A DNA stretch of 64,000 bases from Phyllobacterium sp. T1293 (GTDB taxonomy: Bacteria > Pseudomonadota > Alphaproteobacteria > Rhizobiales > Rhizobiaceae): the NCBI RefSeq assembly GCF_020731415.2, contig NZ_CP088273.1:2175001-2239000 (forward strand), given 5' to 3'. How positions within the stretch are numbered: position 1 is the stretch's first letter; each line of letters starts with the position of its first letter. Below, in pieces: positions 1 to 8,834 of the stretch. A program made the position numbers and the translations under genes. Below the pieces are notes generated by a model that worked only from the letters and a program-made list of their open reading frames with translations, ran no database searches and was not told the origin of the DNA.

Positions 1-657
1 AAGACCAAGATTGAGACCATAGGAGCGCAGGGCCTGGCGGTCCGTGCGCGAGGTGGATGCGATGATGGGACCGACTTCGGCAGCCGCTGAAAACAGCGCC
101 GCGGTCTTGGCCTTGATAACAGCCAGATATTCATCTTCAGTTGTTTCTAGATTTTTTGCAGCTGCAAGCTGCATGACTTCACCTTCGGCAATCACTGAAG
201 CGGAGGTTGCCAAAACGTCAAGCGCTTCGAGCGAGCCGACATCCACCATCATCTTGAAGGCCTGACCCAGCAGGAAATCGCCAACCAGAACACTGGCCTG
301 ATTGCCCCAGATCATGCGGGCCGTGCTCTTGCCGCGGCGCAGATCGCTCTCGTCAACCACATCATCATGCAGCAGCGTTGCCGTGTGCATGAATTCGACG
401 CTGGTGGCGAGTTTGACGTGTCCATCGCCCTGATAACCGAACATGCGGGCTGCGGCGAGCGTGATCATCGGGCGCAGGCGCTTGCCGCCTGATGAGATCA
501 GATGGTTCGCCACTTCGGGAATCATCTCGACGTCAGAACCTGCCTTGGACAGGATCAATTCGTTCACATGGGCCATGTCAGCCTTGGTGAGATCGACCAG
601 CGGTTGCACTGATCCCGTGCTGTTCTTCTTATCGTCCAGACTGACAACAACGCCCAA
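1..657 (-). CDS. ispB: Polyprenyl (octaprenyl-type) diphosphate synthase, 3' part beyond window
   Basis: Trans-isoprenyl diphosphate synthase that makes the long isoprenoid tail of ubiquinone from IPP units in the cytoplasm. I translated 219 codons from a TTG start that lies 7 bases after an AGGAG ribosome site; no ATG lies near it. Visible are the GGKRLRP substrate motif (about residues 57-63) and the first aspartate-rich motif DDxxD (D98, D99, D102) followed by RRGK. The second DDxxD motif should lie past the left edge, so the gene is partial here. It is divergent from the chorismate mutase gene. The chain length (C40 or C50) cannot be read from this part, so the symbol is by family. Confidence 0.88.
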   Translation of the reverse strand, partial: MGVVVSLDDKKNSTGSVQPLVDLTKADMAHVNELILSKAGSDVEMIPEVANHLISSGGKRLRPMITLAAARMFGYQGDGHVKLATSVEFMHTATLLHDDVVDESDLRRGKSTARMIWGNQASVLVGDFLLGQAFKMMVDVGSLEALDVLATSASVIAEGEVMQLAAAKNLETTEDEYLAVIKAKTAALFSAAAEVGPIIASTSRTDRQALRSYGLNLGL

Positions 658-857
658 AACGAAACTCCTAAACTTCTCGCGTAATGCGGCGACACCTTAT
701 TTTGACAGGCTATAACCCGCAAGCGGCGAATTGGCGCGCAGAAATGGCACGGGTTACAAATTCGTGATAGGGCATCGCTATAACCTCTACGAACATTGTC
801 CACCAGTCGATGTAATGCAGATGGGGTGACCATCCTGATTTTGAAAGGATTCTTTTC

Positions 858-1433
858 ATGAAAGTCGCAACTTACAGCTTGATCGCTCTTGTTCTGGCAC
901 TGCCGAGCATCCCCGCTTTTGCCCAAACGCCGTCTTTTGACGCACTTGCACAGGCGGTCGCCGGACGGTTGCAATTTGCCGACAAGGTTGCCCTGTCAAA
1001 ATGGGATAGCGGCAAGCCGGTTGAGGACAAGGAGCAGGAAGCAAAGGTTATTGCAGGCGTGGCAGCGCTGCCCAATGCGGAAAAACTCGACCCGGCCCTT
1101 ATCCAAACCTTCTTCGCCAATCAGATCGAAGCCAACAAGCTTGTCCAATATGAGCTTCTGGCCGAATGGCACCGCAATGGCGAGGCTCCGAAAACCGAAA
1201 GACCCGATCTGGTCAAGGAAATCCGCCCTACCCTTGCCCGCTATACGGAAACGCTTGTCCATGAACTGGAAGTCGTCTCCAGCCTGCGGGGCAGCAAGGA
1301 TTGCCCTGCCGATCTGGCGAAGGCGGCTGGCAATGTGGTGAAGGCGCAAAAGCTTGATGTGCTTCACGCAATCGCACTTGATCGGGCACTGGCAGGTATA
1401 TGTGCCGCCGATACAGCTGTAAAAAAACAATAA
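858..1433 (+). CDS. aroQ: Periplasmic chorismate mutase, AroQ-gamma type
   Basis: Predicted to convert chorismate to prephenate outside the cytoplasm. The 191-residue protein starts with a signal peptide (residues 1-22, cleavage after AFA). The mature part has the all-helical AroQ pattern: R37, K43 and K48 in the first long helix, a PVEDKEQE stretch, and FFANQIEANKLVQ with E91. Two cysteines (C149, C182) could form the disulfide known in secreted members. AAAGGA precedes the ATG. No other aromatic pathway gene is adjacent, as is usual for exported mutases, whose physiological role is unclear. The family call rests on pattern recognition of the helix motifs. Confidence 0.8.
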   Translation: MKVATYSLIALVLALPSIPAFAQTPSFDALAQAVAGRLQFADKVALSKWDSGKPVEDKEQEAKVIAGVAALPNAEKLDPALIQTFFANQIEANKLVQYELLAEWHRNGEAPKTERPDLVKEIRPTLARYTETLVHELEVVSSLRGSKDCPADLAKAAGNVVKAQKLDVLHAIALDRALAGICAADTAVKKQ

Positions 1434-1481
1434 GGAGACTATATAAGAATCCTCGTAACCCCGAACGGAATGGGCACCTTC

Positions 1482-1703
1482 ATGATCGAAATCATGCGCA
1501 CGAACGACCCGGTGCTGATCTCCTTTGTCGAATCATTGTTGAAGGATGCGCGTATCAGCCATTTTATTGCGGATTCCAATATGAGCATCCTGGAAGGCTC
1601 CGTCGGTATCATCGCACGCCGCGTGCTCGTTGATGCCGACCGCGAAGAGGAAGCCCGCAAGCTGTTGAAAGATGCGTGCCTTGAACGCGAGCTGCGCGGC
1701 TGA
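1482..1703 (+). CDS. DUF2007 domain small protein
   Basis: A 73-residue protein of the DUF2007 family, sometimes labelled a putative signal-transducing protein; its function is unknown. The sequence begins MIEIMRTND and contains the typical core ADSNMSILEGSVG followed by a basic RRVLVD segment. I chose the ATG at 1482 because family members start this way; an in-frame ATG at 1470 would add four residues, and neither start has a convincing ribosome site. It ends three bases before the methyltransferase start, so the two are probably cotranscribed, an arrangement common in rhizobia. Confidence 0.78.
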   Translation: MIEIMRTNDPVLISFVESLLKDARISHFIADSNMSILEGSVGIIARRVLVDADREEEARKLLKDACLERELRG

Positions 1704-1706
1704 TCC

Positions 1707-2480
1707 ATGTCATCGATGGAAACACCCCACACGCTGGATGCATTCCATCGCGGCAGGTTCCACCTGCTCCAGCCAGCGCTGAAGGGCCATCGCTCCGGCG
1801 TTGATGCAATGGTGCTGGCCAGCACGGTGCCCAATGACTTTTCCGGGCGTGTCGCTGATCTTGGCGCCGGAGCCGGAGCTGCCGGACTTGCCGTGCTTGC
1901 CCGCTGCACCAAAGCCAGAGCAGTGCTGATCGAGCGTTCGGATTTCATGGCGGATTTCGCCCGCCGGTCTCTCGCCCTGCCCGAGAATGCGGATATTGCC
2001 GCACGGGCCGAACTTTTGCAGGCAGATGTTAGCCTGACCGGCAAGGCGCGGGTTGCAGCAGGGCTTGCCGATAACAGTTTTGACTTCGTTATCATGAACC
2101 CACCATTCAACCGTCCGACGGACCGGGCCACGCCTGATCCGGTCAAGGCGGAGGCGCATGTCATGACCGATGGCATGATGGAACAGTGGATTCGCACCGC
2201 TGCCGCCATCGTTAAACCCGGTGGCTCGCTTGCCATCATTGCCCGCCCGACTTCATTCGCTGAACTGCTGGATGCATTGCAACGGCGCTTTGGCGGGCTG
2301 GTTATCGTGCCTGTACAGCCAAGGCCGCAGGACGCAGCGATCCGCATCATTATCCGGGGTGTTCGTGGCAGCCGCGCCGGGCTGACCCTTGCCCCAGCCC
2401 TCATCATGCATCATGAGACCGGCAATGGCTTTACCGACCGCGCCATTGCCATAAACAACGGCATTACAGCACTTTTGTAG
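1707..2480 (+). CDS. TrmN6-like tRNA adenine-N6 methyltransferase
   Basis: Class I SAM-dependent methyltransferase of 257 residues. The SAM-binding motif I is DLGAGAGAAGL (residues 51-61) and the catalytic motif is NPPF (131-134), the signature of N6-adenine or glutamine methylases. Length and the N-terminal FHRGRFHLLQPALKGHRSG segment fit the YfiC/TrmN6 group that modifies A37 of tRNA1(Val). It follows the DUF2007 gene with a three-base gap and precedes the S49 peptidase gene. The exact RNA target is inference from the family. Confidence 0.82.
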   Translation: MSSMETPHTLDAFHRGRFHLLQPALKGHRSGVDAMVLASTVPNDFSGRVADLGAGAGAAGLAVLARCTKARAVLIERSDFMADFARRSLALPENADIAARAELLQADVSLTGKARVAAGLADNSFDFVIMNPPFNRPTDRATPDPVKAEAHVMTDGMMEQWIRTAAAIVKPGGSLAIIARPTSFAELLDALQRRFGGLVIVPVQPRPQDAAIRIIIRGVRGSRAGLTLAPALIMHHETGNGFTDRAIAINNGITALL

Positions 2481-2558
2481 CATTTTCGGCCCGGTGCCAT
2501 TGTGATTTCATAGGCACCGCTTACATGCGCATGACCAAAACCGCCAAAGGAGAAAGCA

Positions 2559-3416
2559 TTGGCCCGATTGATCAGAAAATTGCTGCCGCGCCGCTGGCGC
2601 CCCGATTATGTGGAGATTCCGGTGGTTCGCCTGCATGGCGCCATCATGTCTGGCGGTGGTCAATTCCGGCAAAGCCTTTCTCTGGACAGCGCCGCAGCCG
2701 TGCTTGAAAAGGCGTTTGAGGACAAGGATTCGCCCGCCGTGGCGATTTCAGTCAATTCGCCGGGTGGTTCGCCCGTGCAGTCGCGGCTGATCTACCGGCG
2801 TATCCGCGATCTGGCCGCAGAAAAGAACAAGAAGGTCTATGTCTTCGTTGAGGACGTGGCAGCTTCCGGCGGCTATATGATCGCTATTGCCGGTGACGAA
2901 ATCATTGCCGACCCATCTTCCATTGTCGGCTCGATCGGCGTGGTCTCCGCAAGTTTCGGTTTCACCGAACTCATGAAGAAAATCGGCGTGGAGCGGCGCG
3001 TCTATACCGCAGGCAAGAACAAGGCGACGCTCGATCCTTTCAAGCCTGAGAACAAGGCGGATATCGAACATGTCAAAGCGTTGCAGCTGGAAATCCACGA
3101 AACCTTCATCAATCTCGTCAAGGACCGGCGCGGCGACAAGCTGAGCGACAGTCCGGATCTTTTCACCGGCCAGTTCTGGACCGGCGTGCGCGGCGTTGAG
3201 CTTGGTCTGGTCGATGGTCTCGGCGATATGCGCTCCTACCTTCAGTCGCAATATGGCCCCAAAACCAAGCTAAAGCTGATCTCGCAACCGCGTGGCCTGT
3301 TTGGTCGCCGAATTCCTTCGACAAGCGTGCAGATTGCCGGAATTGGCACCGGTTTGGCCAATGGGCTTGTGGATGCCGCCGAAGAACGGGCGCTGTGGGC
3401 GCGTTTTGGTTTGTAA
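2559..3416 (+). CDS. S49 family signal-peptide-peptidase-like serine protease
   Basis: Half-length SppA/SohB-type protease (285 residues) that likely cleaves membrane-embedded or secreted peptides. The nucleophile serine sits in VAASGGYM (S103), preceded by the NSPGGSP loop (66-72); a lysine in AGKNKATLDPF (K153 or K155) is a candidate general base. There is no long hydrophobic N-terminal anchor; the first 15 residues are strongly basic. The start is TTG, chosen because AAAGGAG stands six bases upstream and no ATG is suitable. It ends 86 bases before a small membrane protein gene. Confidence 0.85.
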   Translation: MARLIRKLLPRRWRPDYVEIPVVRLHGAIMSGGGQFRQSLSLDSAAAVLEKAFEDKDSPAVAISVNSPGGSPVQSRLIYRRIRDLAAEKNKKVYVFVEDVAASGGYMIAIAGDEIIADPSSIVGSIGVVSASFGFTELMKKIGVERRVYTAGKNKATLDPFKPENKADIEHVKALQLEIHETFINLVKDRRGDKLSDSPDLFTGQFWTGVRGVELGLVDGLGDMRSYLQSQYGPKTKLKLISQPRGLFGRRIPSTSVQIAGIGTGLANGLVDAAEERALWARFGL

Positions 3417-3502
3417 ATCGACACAGGATTTTTTGGCAAGGCTAAAACTCCGTGCTATTGATATGAGCGAGGAATGATACCGGTAATTGAGGGTTACAGA
3501 CG

Positions 3503-3688
3503 ATGCCACAATTGATCTTTTTTGCTCTTGTCGGCGCCGCCGCCTATTACGGCTATCGTTCGTTCAAGAAGGAAGCACAGCGCGTGTCGCAACGCGTTCG
3601 CGAGGCTGAGAAAGAAGCGCAGAACCGCGCGCAGGGAACATTGGTTCAGGACCCCGAGACCGGTGAATATCGCCTGCGCAAAGATTGA
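3503..3688 (+). CDS. Small single-span membrane protein
   Basis: A 61-residue protein with one hydrophobic segment (about residues 3-17) followed by a charged, coiled-coil-like stretch rich in E, K, R and Q and a [12 protein letters not shown] tail. I recognise the type as a conserved hypothetical of Hyphomicrobiales next to ispE; no function is known. Its stop overlaps the region just before the ispE start (TGA at 3686, ATG at 3693), so translational coupling is likely. It is probably an inner-membrane protein with the charged tail in the cytoplasm. Confidence 0.7.
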   Translation: MPQLIFFALVGAAAYYGYRSFKKEAQRVSQRVREAEKEAQNRAQGTLVQDPETGEYRLRKD

Positions 3689-3692
3689 TGCG

Positions 3693-4570
3693 ATGCTCGC
3701 CAGTTTTGACCACACAATCAGCCTGATCGCTCCGGCCAAGATCAATCTTGCACTGCATGTAACCGGCAGACGCGATGATGGCTATCACCTGCTTGACAGC
3801 CTTGTGGTCTTCGCCCGCTTCGGCGACAGGCTTGATGTAACGCAAGCAGCGGTGGATTCCTTCACCATATCAGGCCCTTACGGTGCTGATCTTCCCGGCG
3901 ATGAAAGCAATCTTGTGCTCAAGGCGCGTGATGCACTGCGCCGCCATTATCCCGAAAAGGCAACGCCCGTTGCCATTCATCTGGAAAAACATCTTCCCAT
4001 AGCATCCGGTATTGGCGGCGGCTCCAGTGACGCCGCAGCGGCCTTGCGCGCGCTGACCACCCTTTGGGGCATCGAGGCCAGCCTGACCGAATTGGCCGCG
4101 CTCGGCCTGCCGCTGGGGCGGATGTCCCTATGTGCCTGCATGGTGAAGCGCTGATCGCACGCGGCATTGGCGAAGATATCGAGCGGATCGCCGCCTTTCC
4201 GCGCCTCCCGGTGGTTCTGGTCAATAATGGCGTGACGGTTTCAACACCGCAGGTCTTTTCTGCGCTGAGCCGCCACGACAATCCTGCCCTTCCCGCCCTG
4301 CCTTTACGGATGGCTCCGGGCGATGTCTGCGCCTATCTCGGGCAAACCGATAATCATCTTTTCGCAGCAACACAAAAACTGGCTCCATCGATCAATGACA
4401 GCATGCAGGCATTGCGCGAAACCAATCCGCTGCTTGCGCGCATGTCCGGCTCAGGCGGCACCTGTTTTGCAATCTATGCCGATGATGAAACGGCGGAAGC
4501 GGCGGCAACCCGGTTGCGCCGAAACCAGCCCGATTGGTTTGTCATCGCCACCAGCACGGAAGGGAACTGA
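3693..4570 (+). pseudogene. ispE: 4-diphosphocytidyl-2-C-methyl-D-erythritol kinase, frameshifted
   Basis: GHMP-family kinase of the MEP isoprenoid pathway, phosphorylating CDP-methylerythritol. Reading from ATG 3693 gives [11 protein letters not shown] and the ATP-binding loop [18 protein letters not shown] (about residues 102-119), then near residue 142 the frame breaks and stops at 4154. The rest of the protein, from [12 protein letters not shown] through ARMSGSGGTCFA, continues in the -1 frame to the stop at 4570. Adding one G to the GGGG run at 4115-4118 restores one 292-residue protein of normal length. Because the pathway is essential in these bacteria, a sequencing or assembly error in the G run is as likely as a real mutation. 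Confidence 0.85.
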
Positions 4571-4572
4571 TC

Positions 4573-5115
4573 TTGACCCGTATTGACGAGACGCGCCCCT
4601 TTGTCCCCGTCGGCATTGCCGTTTTGACCGTTTCCGATACCCGTATACTGGATGATGATAAATCCGGCAACACGCTGGCGGATCGCATCACAGCCGCCGG
4701 TCATCGCCTTGCGGACCGCGCTATCGTCACCGATGACCGCGACAGAATACGCGATAAAGTGCTGGCATGGTCGAAGAACCCTGAGGTGGATGTGATCATC
4801 ACCACGGGTGGCACCGGCTTCACCGGCCGGGACGTAACGCCCGAAGCGCTGGAACCGATCTTCGAAAAGCGGATGGATGGCTTTTCCGAAGTGTTCCACC
4901 GCATCTCCTATGACAAGATCGGCACATCGACCATCCAGTCCCGCGCAACAGGCGGTGTGGTGAACGCCACTTTCGTATTTGTGCTGCCCGGCTCACCCGG
5001 CGCCTGCAAGGATGCCTGGGACAATATTCTGCAGTTTCAGCTCAACTATCGCCACATGCCCTGCAATTTCGTCGAGATCATGCCGCGGCTGGATGAACAC
5101 CTGAAACGCGGGTAA
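4573..5115 (+). CDS. moaB: Molybdenum cofactor biosynthesis protein B
   Basis: MoaB/Mog-fold protein of 180 residues that acts late in molybdopterin synthesis (adenylylation of molybdopterin). It has the family's TVSDTR segment near the start and the loop TTGGTGFTGRDVTPEAL with the conserved GGTG. The start is TTG at 4573, placed after a GGAAGGGAAC ribosome-site-like stretch; an upstream start would add residues out of character for the family. It begins two bases after the ispE stop, so the two are probably translated from one message. No other mo-cofactor gene is nearby. Confidence 0.9.
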   Translation: MTRIDETRPFVPVGIAVLTVSDTRILDDDKSGNTLADRITAAGHRLADRAIVTDDRDRIRDKVLAWSKNPEVDVIITTGGTGFTGRDVTPEALEPIFEKRMDGFSEVFHRISYDKIGTSTIQSRATGGVVNATFVFVLPGSPGACKDAWDNILQFQLNYRHMPCNFVEIMPRLDEHLKRG

Positions 5116-5119
5116 GAGA

Positions 5120-5626
5120 TTATTTCAACGCGCCGGGGATGATTTCCGCCCGCAGCCGCTTCATGGCGAGACCGCGCGCCAGATCGACTGCACTCTTGCC
5201 CGGTCCTGACAAGGCCATAGCCTGACGCTTCGAGATCAGCAGACCATCGGCCAGCGGATTACCCGGCGAGAAAACGCGGGCGAAGAATGGCCGCCGATGT
5301 GCATGCGAGCGGGTGAAACAGGCCGGGCCCTGCATGCGTTCCACATGGGCAGCGACCACCTCAATCCAGCCGTCAATCAGCCTTGCGCCCGGCTCAATGA
5401 ACAGAATCCAATCGCTGCGCGCGCGGCGCAGGCCGTCGATCAATGTCTGGTCCTGCAGGAAAATACACCCAGCCGCATCGGCCACCCGGTGGGTCTGATC
5501 CGTCGATCCCTGATCAATGACAATGACATCGCTCAATACGCCTTCGACGGCTCCGCCCACCAGCCCGCCGAGGGTTCTGGCCAAGGGTTCATCGGCATTT
5601 CGTGTTTCAATCAGGACTGAGATCAT
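5120..5626 (-). CDS. Small glycosyltransferase, family 2 type
   Basis: A 168-residue protein with the start of a GT-A fold: MISVLIETRNADEPLARTL at the N-terminus, then VIVIDQGSTDQT, where a D-x-G-S-T-D motif binds the nucleotide sugar. Later segments (RSDWILFIEPGARL) match the region that normally carries the DxD metal site, but here it reads EPG. It is shorter than usual family 2 enzymes and lacks a membrane anchor. The gene is convergent with moaB (four bases between stops). Sugar donor and acceptor are unknown. Confidence 0.68.
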   Translation of the reverse strand: MISVLIETRNADEPLARTLGGLVGGAVEGVLSDVIVIDQGSTDQTHRVADAAGCIFLQDQTLIDGLRRARSDWILFIEPGARLIDGWIEVVAAHVERMQGPACFTRSHAHRRPFFARVFSPGNPLADGLLISKRQAMALSGPGKSAVDLARGLAMKRLRAEIIPGALK

Positions 5627-5774
5627 TCATTTCAGTTATAGTATTATTATTGAAATTTCCATCCTACTTTTTCAATAGATTGTTCTTGCTTTGTTCTCAT
5701 AATTTGCTAGGAATACATTCATGTTGCGACGGTATGAGCGACTCACAATCGCTCCGGTCTCAAGGAGAATGTCA

Positions 5775-6926
5775 ATGAACATCATGGTGCAGGCCGATAA
5801 GGCCGCCTTCGGGCAAGGCCGGGCCGAACATGCCAATGTGCTGGTCGAGGAAGCCGGACTGCGGATCGATCATGAGCGGCGGCGCGGACGTGGCGCTGGC
5901 ATGAATCCATCCGGGCGGTTCGAACCGGAAAGCCGTCATGTCTTTGATGATGGCTGGGAGACCATTGAGGATTTGCCGCCTTTCAAAACAGAGGTGCAGA
6001 TCGAGAAGCCACGCACCATCATCACACGCAATGATTCTCCCGATGTGGGTTTCGACCGCTCGATCAATCCCTATCGTGGATGTGAGCATGGCTGCGTCTA
6101 TTGCTTTGCCCGGCCTACCCATAGCTATATGGGCATGTCTCCCGGCCTCGATTTTGAATCAAAGCTCTTTGCCAAGCCGGATGCGGCCAAAATGCTGGAT
6201 CGTGAACTGTCAAAGCCCGGCTATTCGGCCAAAACCATTGCCATTGGCACCAATACGGACCCCTATCAGCCGATTGAAAAGAAATGGCGCATCATGCGCG
6301 AGGTCCTGCAGGTGCTGGAAGAGCATCAGCATCCCGTTGGAATCGTCACGAAGTCGGCCCTGATCATGCGGGATATCGATATTCTGTCGCGCATGGCGGA
6401 AAAGGGACTGGCGAAGGTCTTTCTGTCGGTCACGTCGCTTGACGGCAAGCTTGCACGGACCATGGAGCCGCGTGCATCGACGCCGACACGGCGATTACAG
6501 GCACTGCGCGCACTCTCCGATGCGGGTGTTCCCACGGGTTCACTGGTGGCGCCCATCATTCCCGGTCTGAATGATCATGAGATCGAGCGCATTCTCGACA
6601 GTGTGTATGCCACCGGCGCACGCGAAGCTGGATATGTATTGCTGCGTCTGCCGCTGGAAGTCAGCCCGATCTTCAAGGAATGGCTCCTGCGCAACTATCC
6701 GGATCGCTACCGCCATGTGCTGTCGCTCATACGCTCCATGCGCGGCGGCAAGGACTACGATGCGGAATGGGGCAAGCGCATGCGCGGTGAAGGCCCCTAT
6801 GCCTGGCAGATTGGGCGCCGGTTTGAAATTGCTGCCAAGCGGCTCGGTCTCAATCTGGCCAAGCGCCGCCTGCGCACGGATCTGTTCGTGCCAACAGCCG
6901 GAAGCGAACAATTGTCGCTGTTTTAA
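5775..6926 (+). CDS. PA0069 family radical SAM protein
   Basis: Radical SAM enzyme of 383 residues related to the spore photoproduct lyase-like PA0069 group. The iron-sulfur motif CEHGCVYC (C103, C107, C110) follows [10 protein letters not shown], a hallmark of this group. The substrate is not known. I chose ATG 5775 because AAGGAG ends seven bases upstream; an ATG at 5721 in the same frame lacks a ribosome site. The protein ends with a basic tail and EQLSLF. It precedes rnhB by 137 bases, an order I recall from other Hyphomicrobiales. Confidence 0.86.
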   Translation: MNIMVQADKAAFGQGRAEHANVLVEEAGLRIDHERRRGRGAGMNPSGRFEPESRHVFDDGWETIEDLPPFKTEVQIEKPRTIITRNDSPDVGFDRSINPYRGCEHGCVYCFARPTHSYMGMSPGLDFESKLFAKPDAAKMLDRELSKPGYSAKTIAIGTNTDPYQPIEKKWRIMREVLQVLEEHQHPVGIVTKSALIMRDIDILSRMAEKGLAKVFLSVTSLDGKLARTMEPRASTPTRRLQALRALSDAGVPTGSLVAPIIPGLNDHEIERILDSVYATGAREAGYVLLRLPLEVSPIFKEWLLRNYPDRYRHVLSLIRSMRGGKDYDAEWGKRMRGEGPYAWQIGRRFEIAAKRLGLNLAKRRLRTDLFVPTAGSEQLSLF

Positions 6927-7063
6927 ACATTCAATCGGGCAAGTTTCCCGGTTCCGAAACTCCGTCAGGCGACCCCCATCCCCCTGACGGAAGCCCTGAT
7001 GCCCTACCCCATCAGCATCAGGGCCTTGCAGAGAATCAGAACGAATGCGAGTCTCGCCGCAAC

Positions 7064-7723
7064 ATGGCTCGATCACGTTCTGATTCTCTGCTTCTTCCTC
7101 TCGACCCTGGCAAACCGGATTTTGTCACGGAACGCAGGCTTTTGCGCGATGGTGCGCCCTTTGTCGTCGGCATTGACGAGGCAGGTCGGGGCCCTCTGGC
7201 CGGACCGGTTGTTGCAGCGGCAGTCATTCTTGACCCCAGAAGAATTCCTGATGGCCTTGATGATTCCAAGCGCCTGACCGCCAGAAAACGGGAAGAGCTG
7301 TTCGACATTATTCTGAACACCGCCCTTGCATCCGGTATTGCCAGTGTCGCCGCGCCGTCCATCGACGCTACCGATATTCTGAAAGCCGCGCTAGAGGCTA
7401 TGCGCCGCGCCACCTGCGGCCTGTCAATACTGCCCGGCCATGCGCTTATTGATGGGCGCGACGTGCCTCGTGGCCTTCCCTGCCCCGGCACAGCCATGAT
7501 CAAGGGCGACCAGCGTTCCGTATCCATCGCTGCCGCCTCGATCCTTGCCAAGGTCAGCCGCGACCGCATGATGGCGCAGGCGGGCCGCTGCTATCCGCTC
7601 TATGGGCTTGAAACCCATGCGGGATATGGCACGGAGTTCCACCGCAATGCCATGGAAACCCACGGCCCGGTGATTGGCCTGCACCGCTTCAGCTTTGCCC
7701 CGCTGAAAAACCGGGAAGTTTAG
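7064..7723 (+). CDS. rnhB: Ribonuclease HII
   Basis: Endoribonuclease that removes ribonucleotides and RNA from RNA-DNA hybrids. The four acidic catalytic residues are visible: D38 and E39 in [14 protein letters not shown]130 in ALIDGRDVP, and D167 in [10 protein letters not shown]. Total length is 219 residues with a short N-terminal extension before the catalytic core. The start overlaps no other gene. It is the last gene before a gene-free stretch of about 1.1 kb. Confidence 0.95.
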   Translation: MARSRSDSLLLPLDPGKPDFVTERRLLRDGAPFVVGIDEAGRGPLAGPVVAAAVILDPRRIPDGLDDSKRLTARKREELFDIILNTALASGIASVAAPSIDATDILKAALEAMRRATCGLSILPGHALIDGRDVPRGLPCPGTAMIKGDQRSVSIAAASILAKVSRDRMMAQAGRCYPLYGLETHAGYGTEFHRNAMETHGPVIGLHRFSFAPLKNREV

Positions 7724-7793
7724 GTTTTTACCGCTATTGGGCGGATGCTTGGTGCAATGCTAGTTACCAGCGTTGCGGATCATAAAGGGGATG

Positions 7794-7864
7794 GAATTTA
7801 GCTCCCTGCAACTCTCATTCTCCCTCATGGTTGTTATGTCGAACCACGAACCGGCGGCATTCAC
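7794..7864. repeat. Dispersed repeat fragment
   Basis: Contains GAATTTAGCTCCCT, then CTCCCTCATGGTTG and GAACCACGAACC followed by GGCGGCATTCACC. The same blocks recur at 33300-33345 and 39235-39320, so this is a partial copy of one repeat family. Confidence 0.65.
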
Positions 7865-7931
7865 CAGTTGCGGAATATACCTCCCCATTACCACGCCCGC
7901 TTTTGCGTCTGGCTATTGATGAGGTGGGAAA

Positions 7932-8159
7932 GACGGGCGATCCAAAGGGGAACGCGGAAGTCTTGGTATTGGTAGTCTAGTTATGCGTTCCCCGGAGATT
8001 TTCCTGTTTTGTCAAGAAAACAACCGGATCACCCGTCCCGATGACTGGTTTATCCTTTTGAGATAAAACCTTTCCCCTGCAGGGTTAACAGCCCCGCAGG
8101 TGAAATCACCGATCCTTTCCTGACTTCAGAAGGTTTCCGGAGCATTCCCGCCGGAAAGG
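7932..8159 (-). ncRNA. Candidate structured RNA
   Basis: Seen directly: a 12-bp helix pairs 7932-7943 with 8026-8037 and encloses a 9-bp helix (7947-7955 with 7985-7993) and a small TTTTC/GAAAA hairpin, giving a three-way junction. Further hairpins follow (GGTTTATC/GATAAAACC near 8047, CCTGC/GCAGG near 8077, TTTCCGG/CCGGAAA near 8133). The single mismatch in the long helix is C-A on the plus strand but G-U on the minus strand, which favours minus-strand transcription. I could not match it to a known RNA family, so function and ends are open. Confidence 0.4.
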
Positions 8160-8232
8160 ACACCATCAGAATAAGCGAGGTGAGATGGTGTTGGATAAGT
8201 TGGCACGATTTTTTTGAAAATGGGTGGTTGCA

Positions 8233-8700
8233 GCGATTGTTGTGCGCCCTTCGACAAGCTCAGGATGAGGGAGAGGGAGGGCTGCAAAGATAATCGCCGA
8301 CATTTCAGATCACAGGTGTTGCAGCGCAAAGGTTGCAGAATATAGCTCCCGACATCTCAATCCGCTCCGTCATCACCTCAACCCCCTCCGTCATCCTCGG
8401 GCTTGACCCGAGGACCCACGACAAAGGGGAAGGAAGGAACGACTACAATTTTTCGTGCTTCTCGATCATGGTCCTCGGGTCATCCTCGGGTTAAACCCGA
8501 GGACTGAGGATGAGGGAGAGGGAGGGGTTGCAGGGAGCCAAGTTCTGCAACCTTTTGCACTGCAATCTCTGCGACTAGCATTGCAGCCAACACTCTCCCT
8601 CATCCTGAGCCTGTCGAAGGGGCGACAATGGTCGTGCAACCCATCCATGTCCCTCATCCTGAGCCTGTCGAAGGGCGCATAAGTGATCTTGCAACCACGT
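8233..8700. repeat. Composite block of palindromic repeats
   Basis: Three copies of the arm CCTTCGACAAGCTCAGGATG or its near-inverse (8247-8270, 8594-8622, 8650-8677) and two copies of the self-complementary arm TCCTCGGGCTTGACCCGAGG (near 8393 and 8482) surround a core with GATAATCGCC and GTTGCAG. Arms of both kinds recur elsewhere in the window. Widespread extragenic palindromes of this sort are known in alphaproteobacteria. Confidence 0.75.
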
Positions 8701-8783
8701 GCTTCATGCTTCAACGCGCTGAAATAGCGAACTATCTCTGGGTGATGGCACATCCATCGTGAGAAGTAAGCTAACTGGAGGCC

Positions 8784-8811
8784 AAAAGAAAAAGCCGCCT
8801 TGCGGCGGCTT
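8784..8811 (-). terminator. Terminator of the atp operon
   Basis: On the minus strand AAGCCGCCGCAAGGCGGC forms a GC-rich hairpin followed by TTTTTCTTTT, a classic Rho-independent terminator directly after the last F0 gene. Confidence 0.88.
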
Positions 8812-8834
8812 GATCCAGTTCCATTTGCCTGAAA

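Larger units (their letters stand above)
7724..8783. other. Gene-free interval with repeats and hairpins
   Basis: No open frame here looks like a protein. It contains a short copy of a dispersed repeat (7794-7864), a row of hairpins that may be a structured RNA (7932-8159), and a complex block of palindromic repeats (8233-8700). It ends at the terminator of the convergent ATP synthase operon. Confidence 0.75.

Noticed and set aside
1439..2407. Minus-strand frame of 322 residues
   Set aside because: Opposite to the DUF2007 and methyltransferase genes; serine/arginine-rich shadow with no domain.
7850..7900. Cobalamin riboswitch-like CCGCAACTG on the minus strand
   Set aside because: Only the short B12-like string matches; the other conserved elements are missing and part of the segment is a dispersed repeat.
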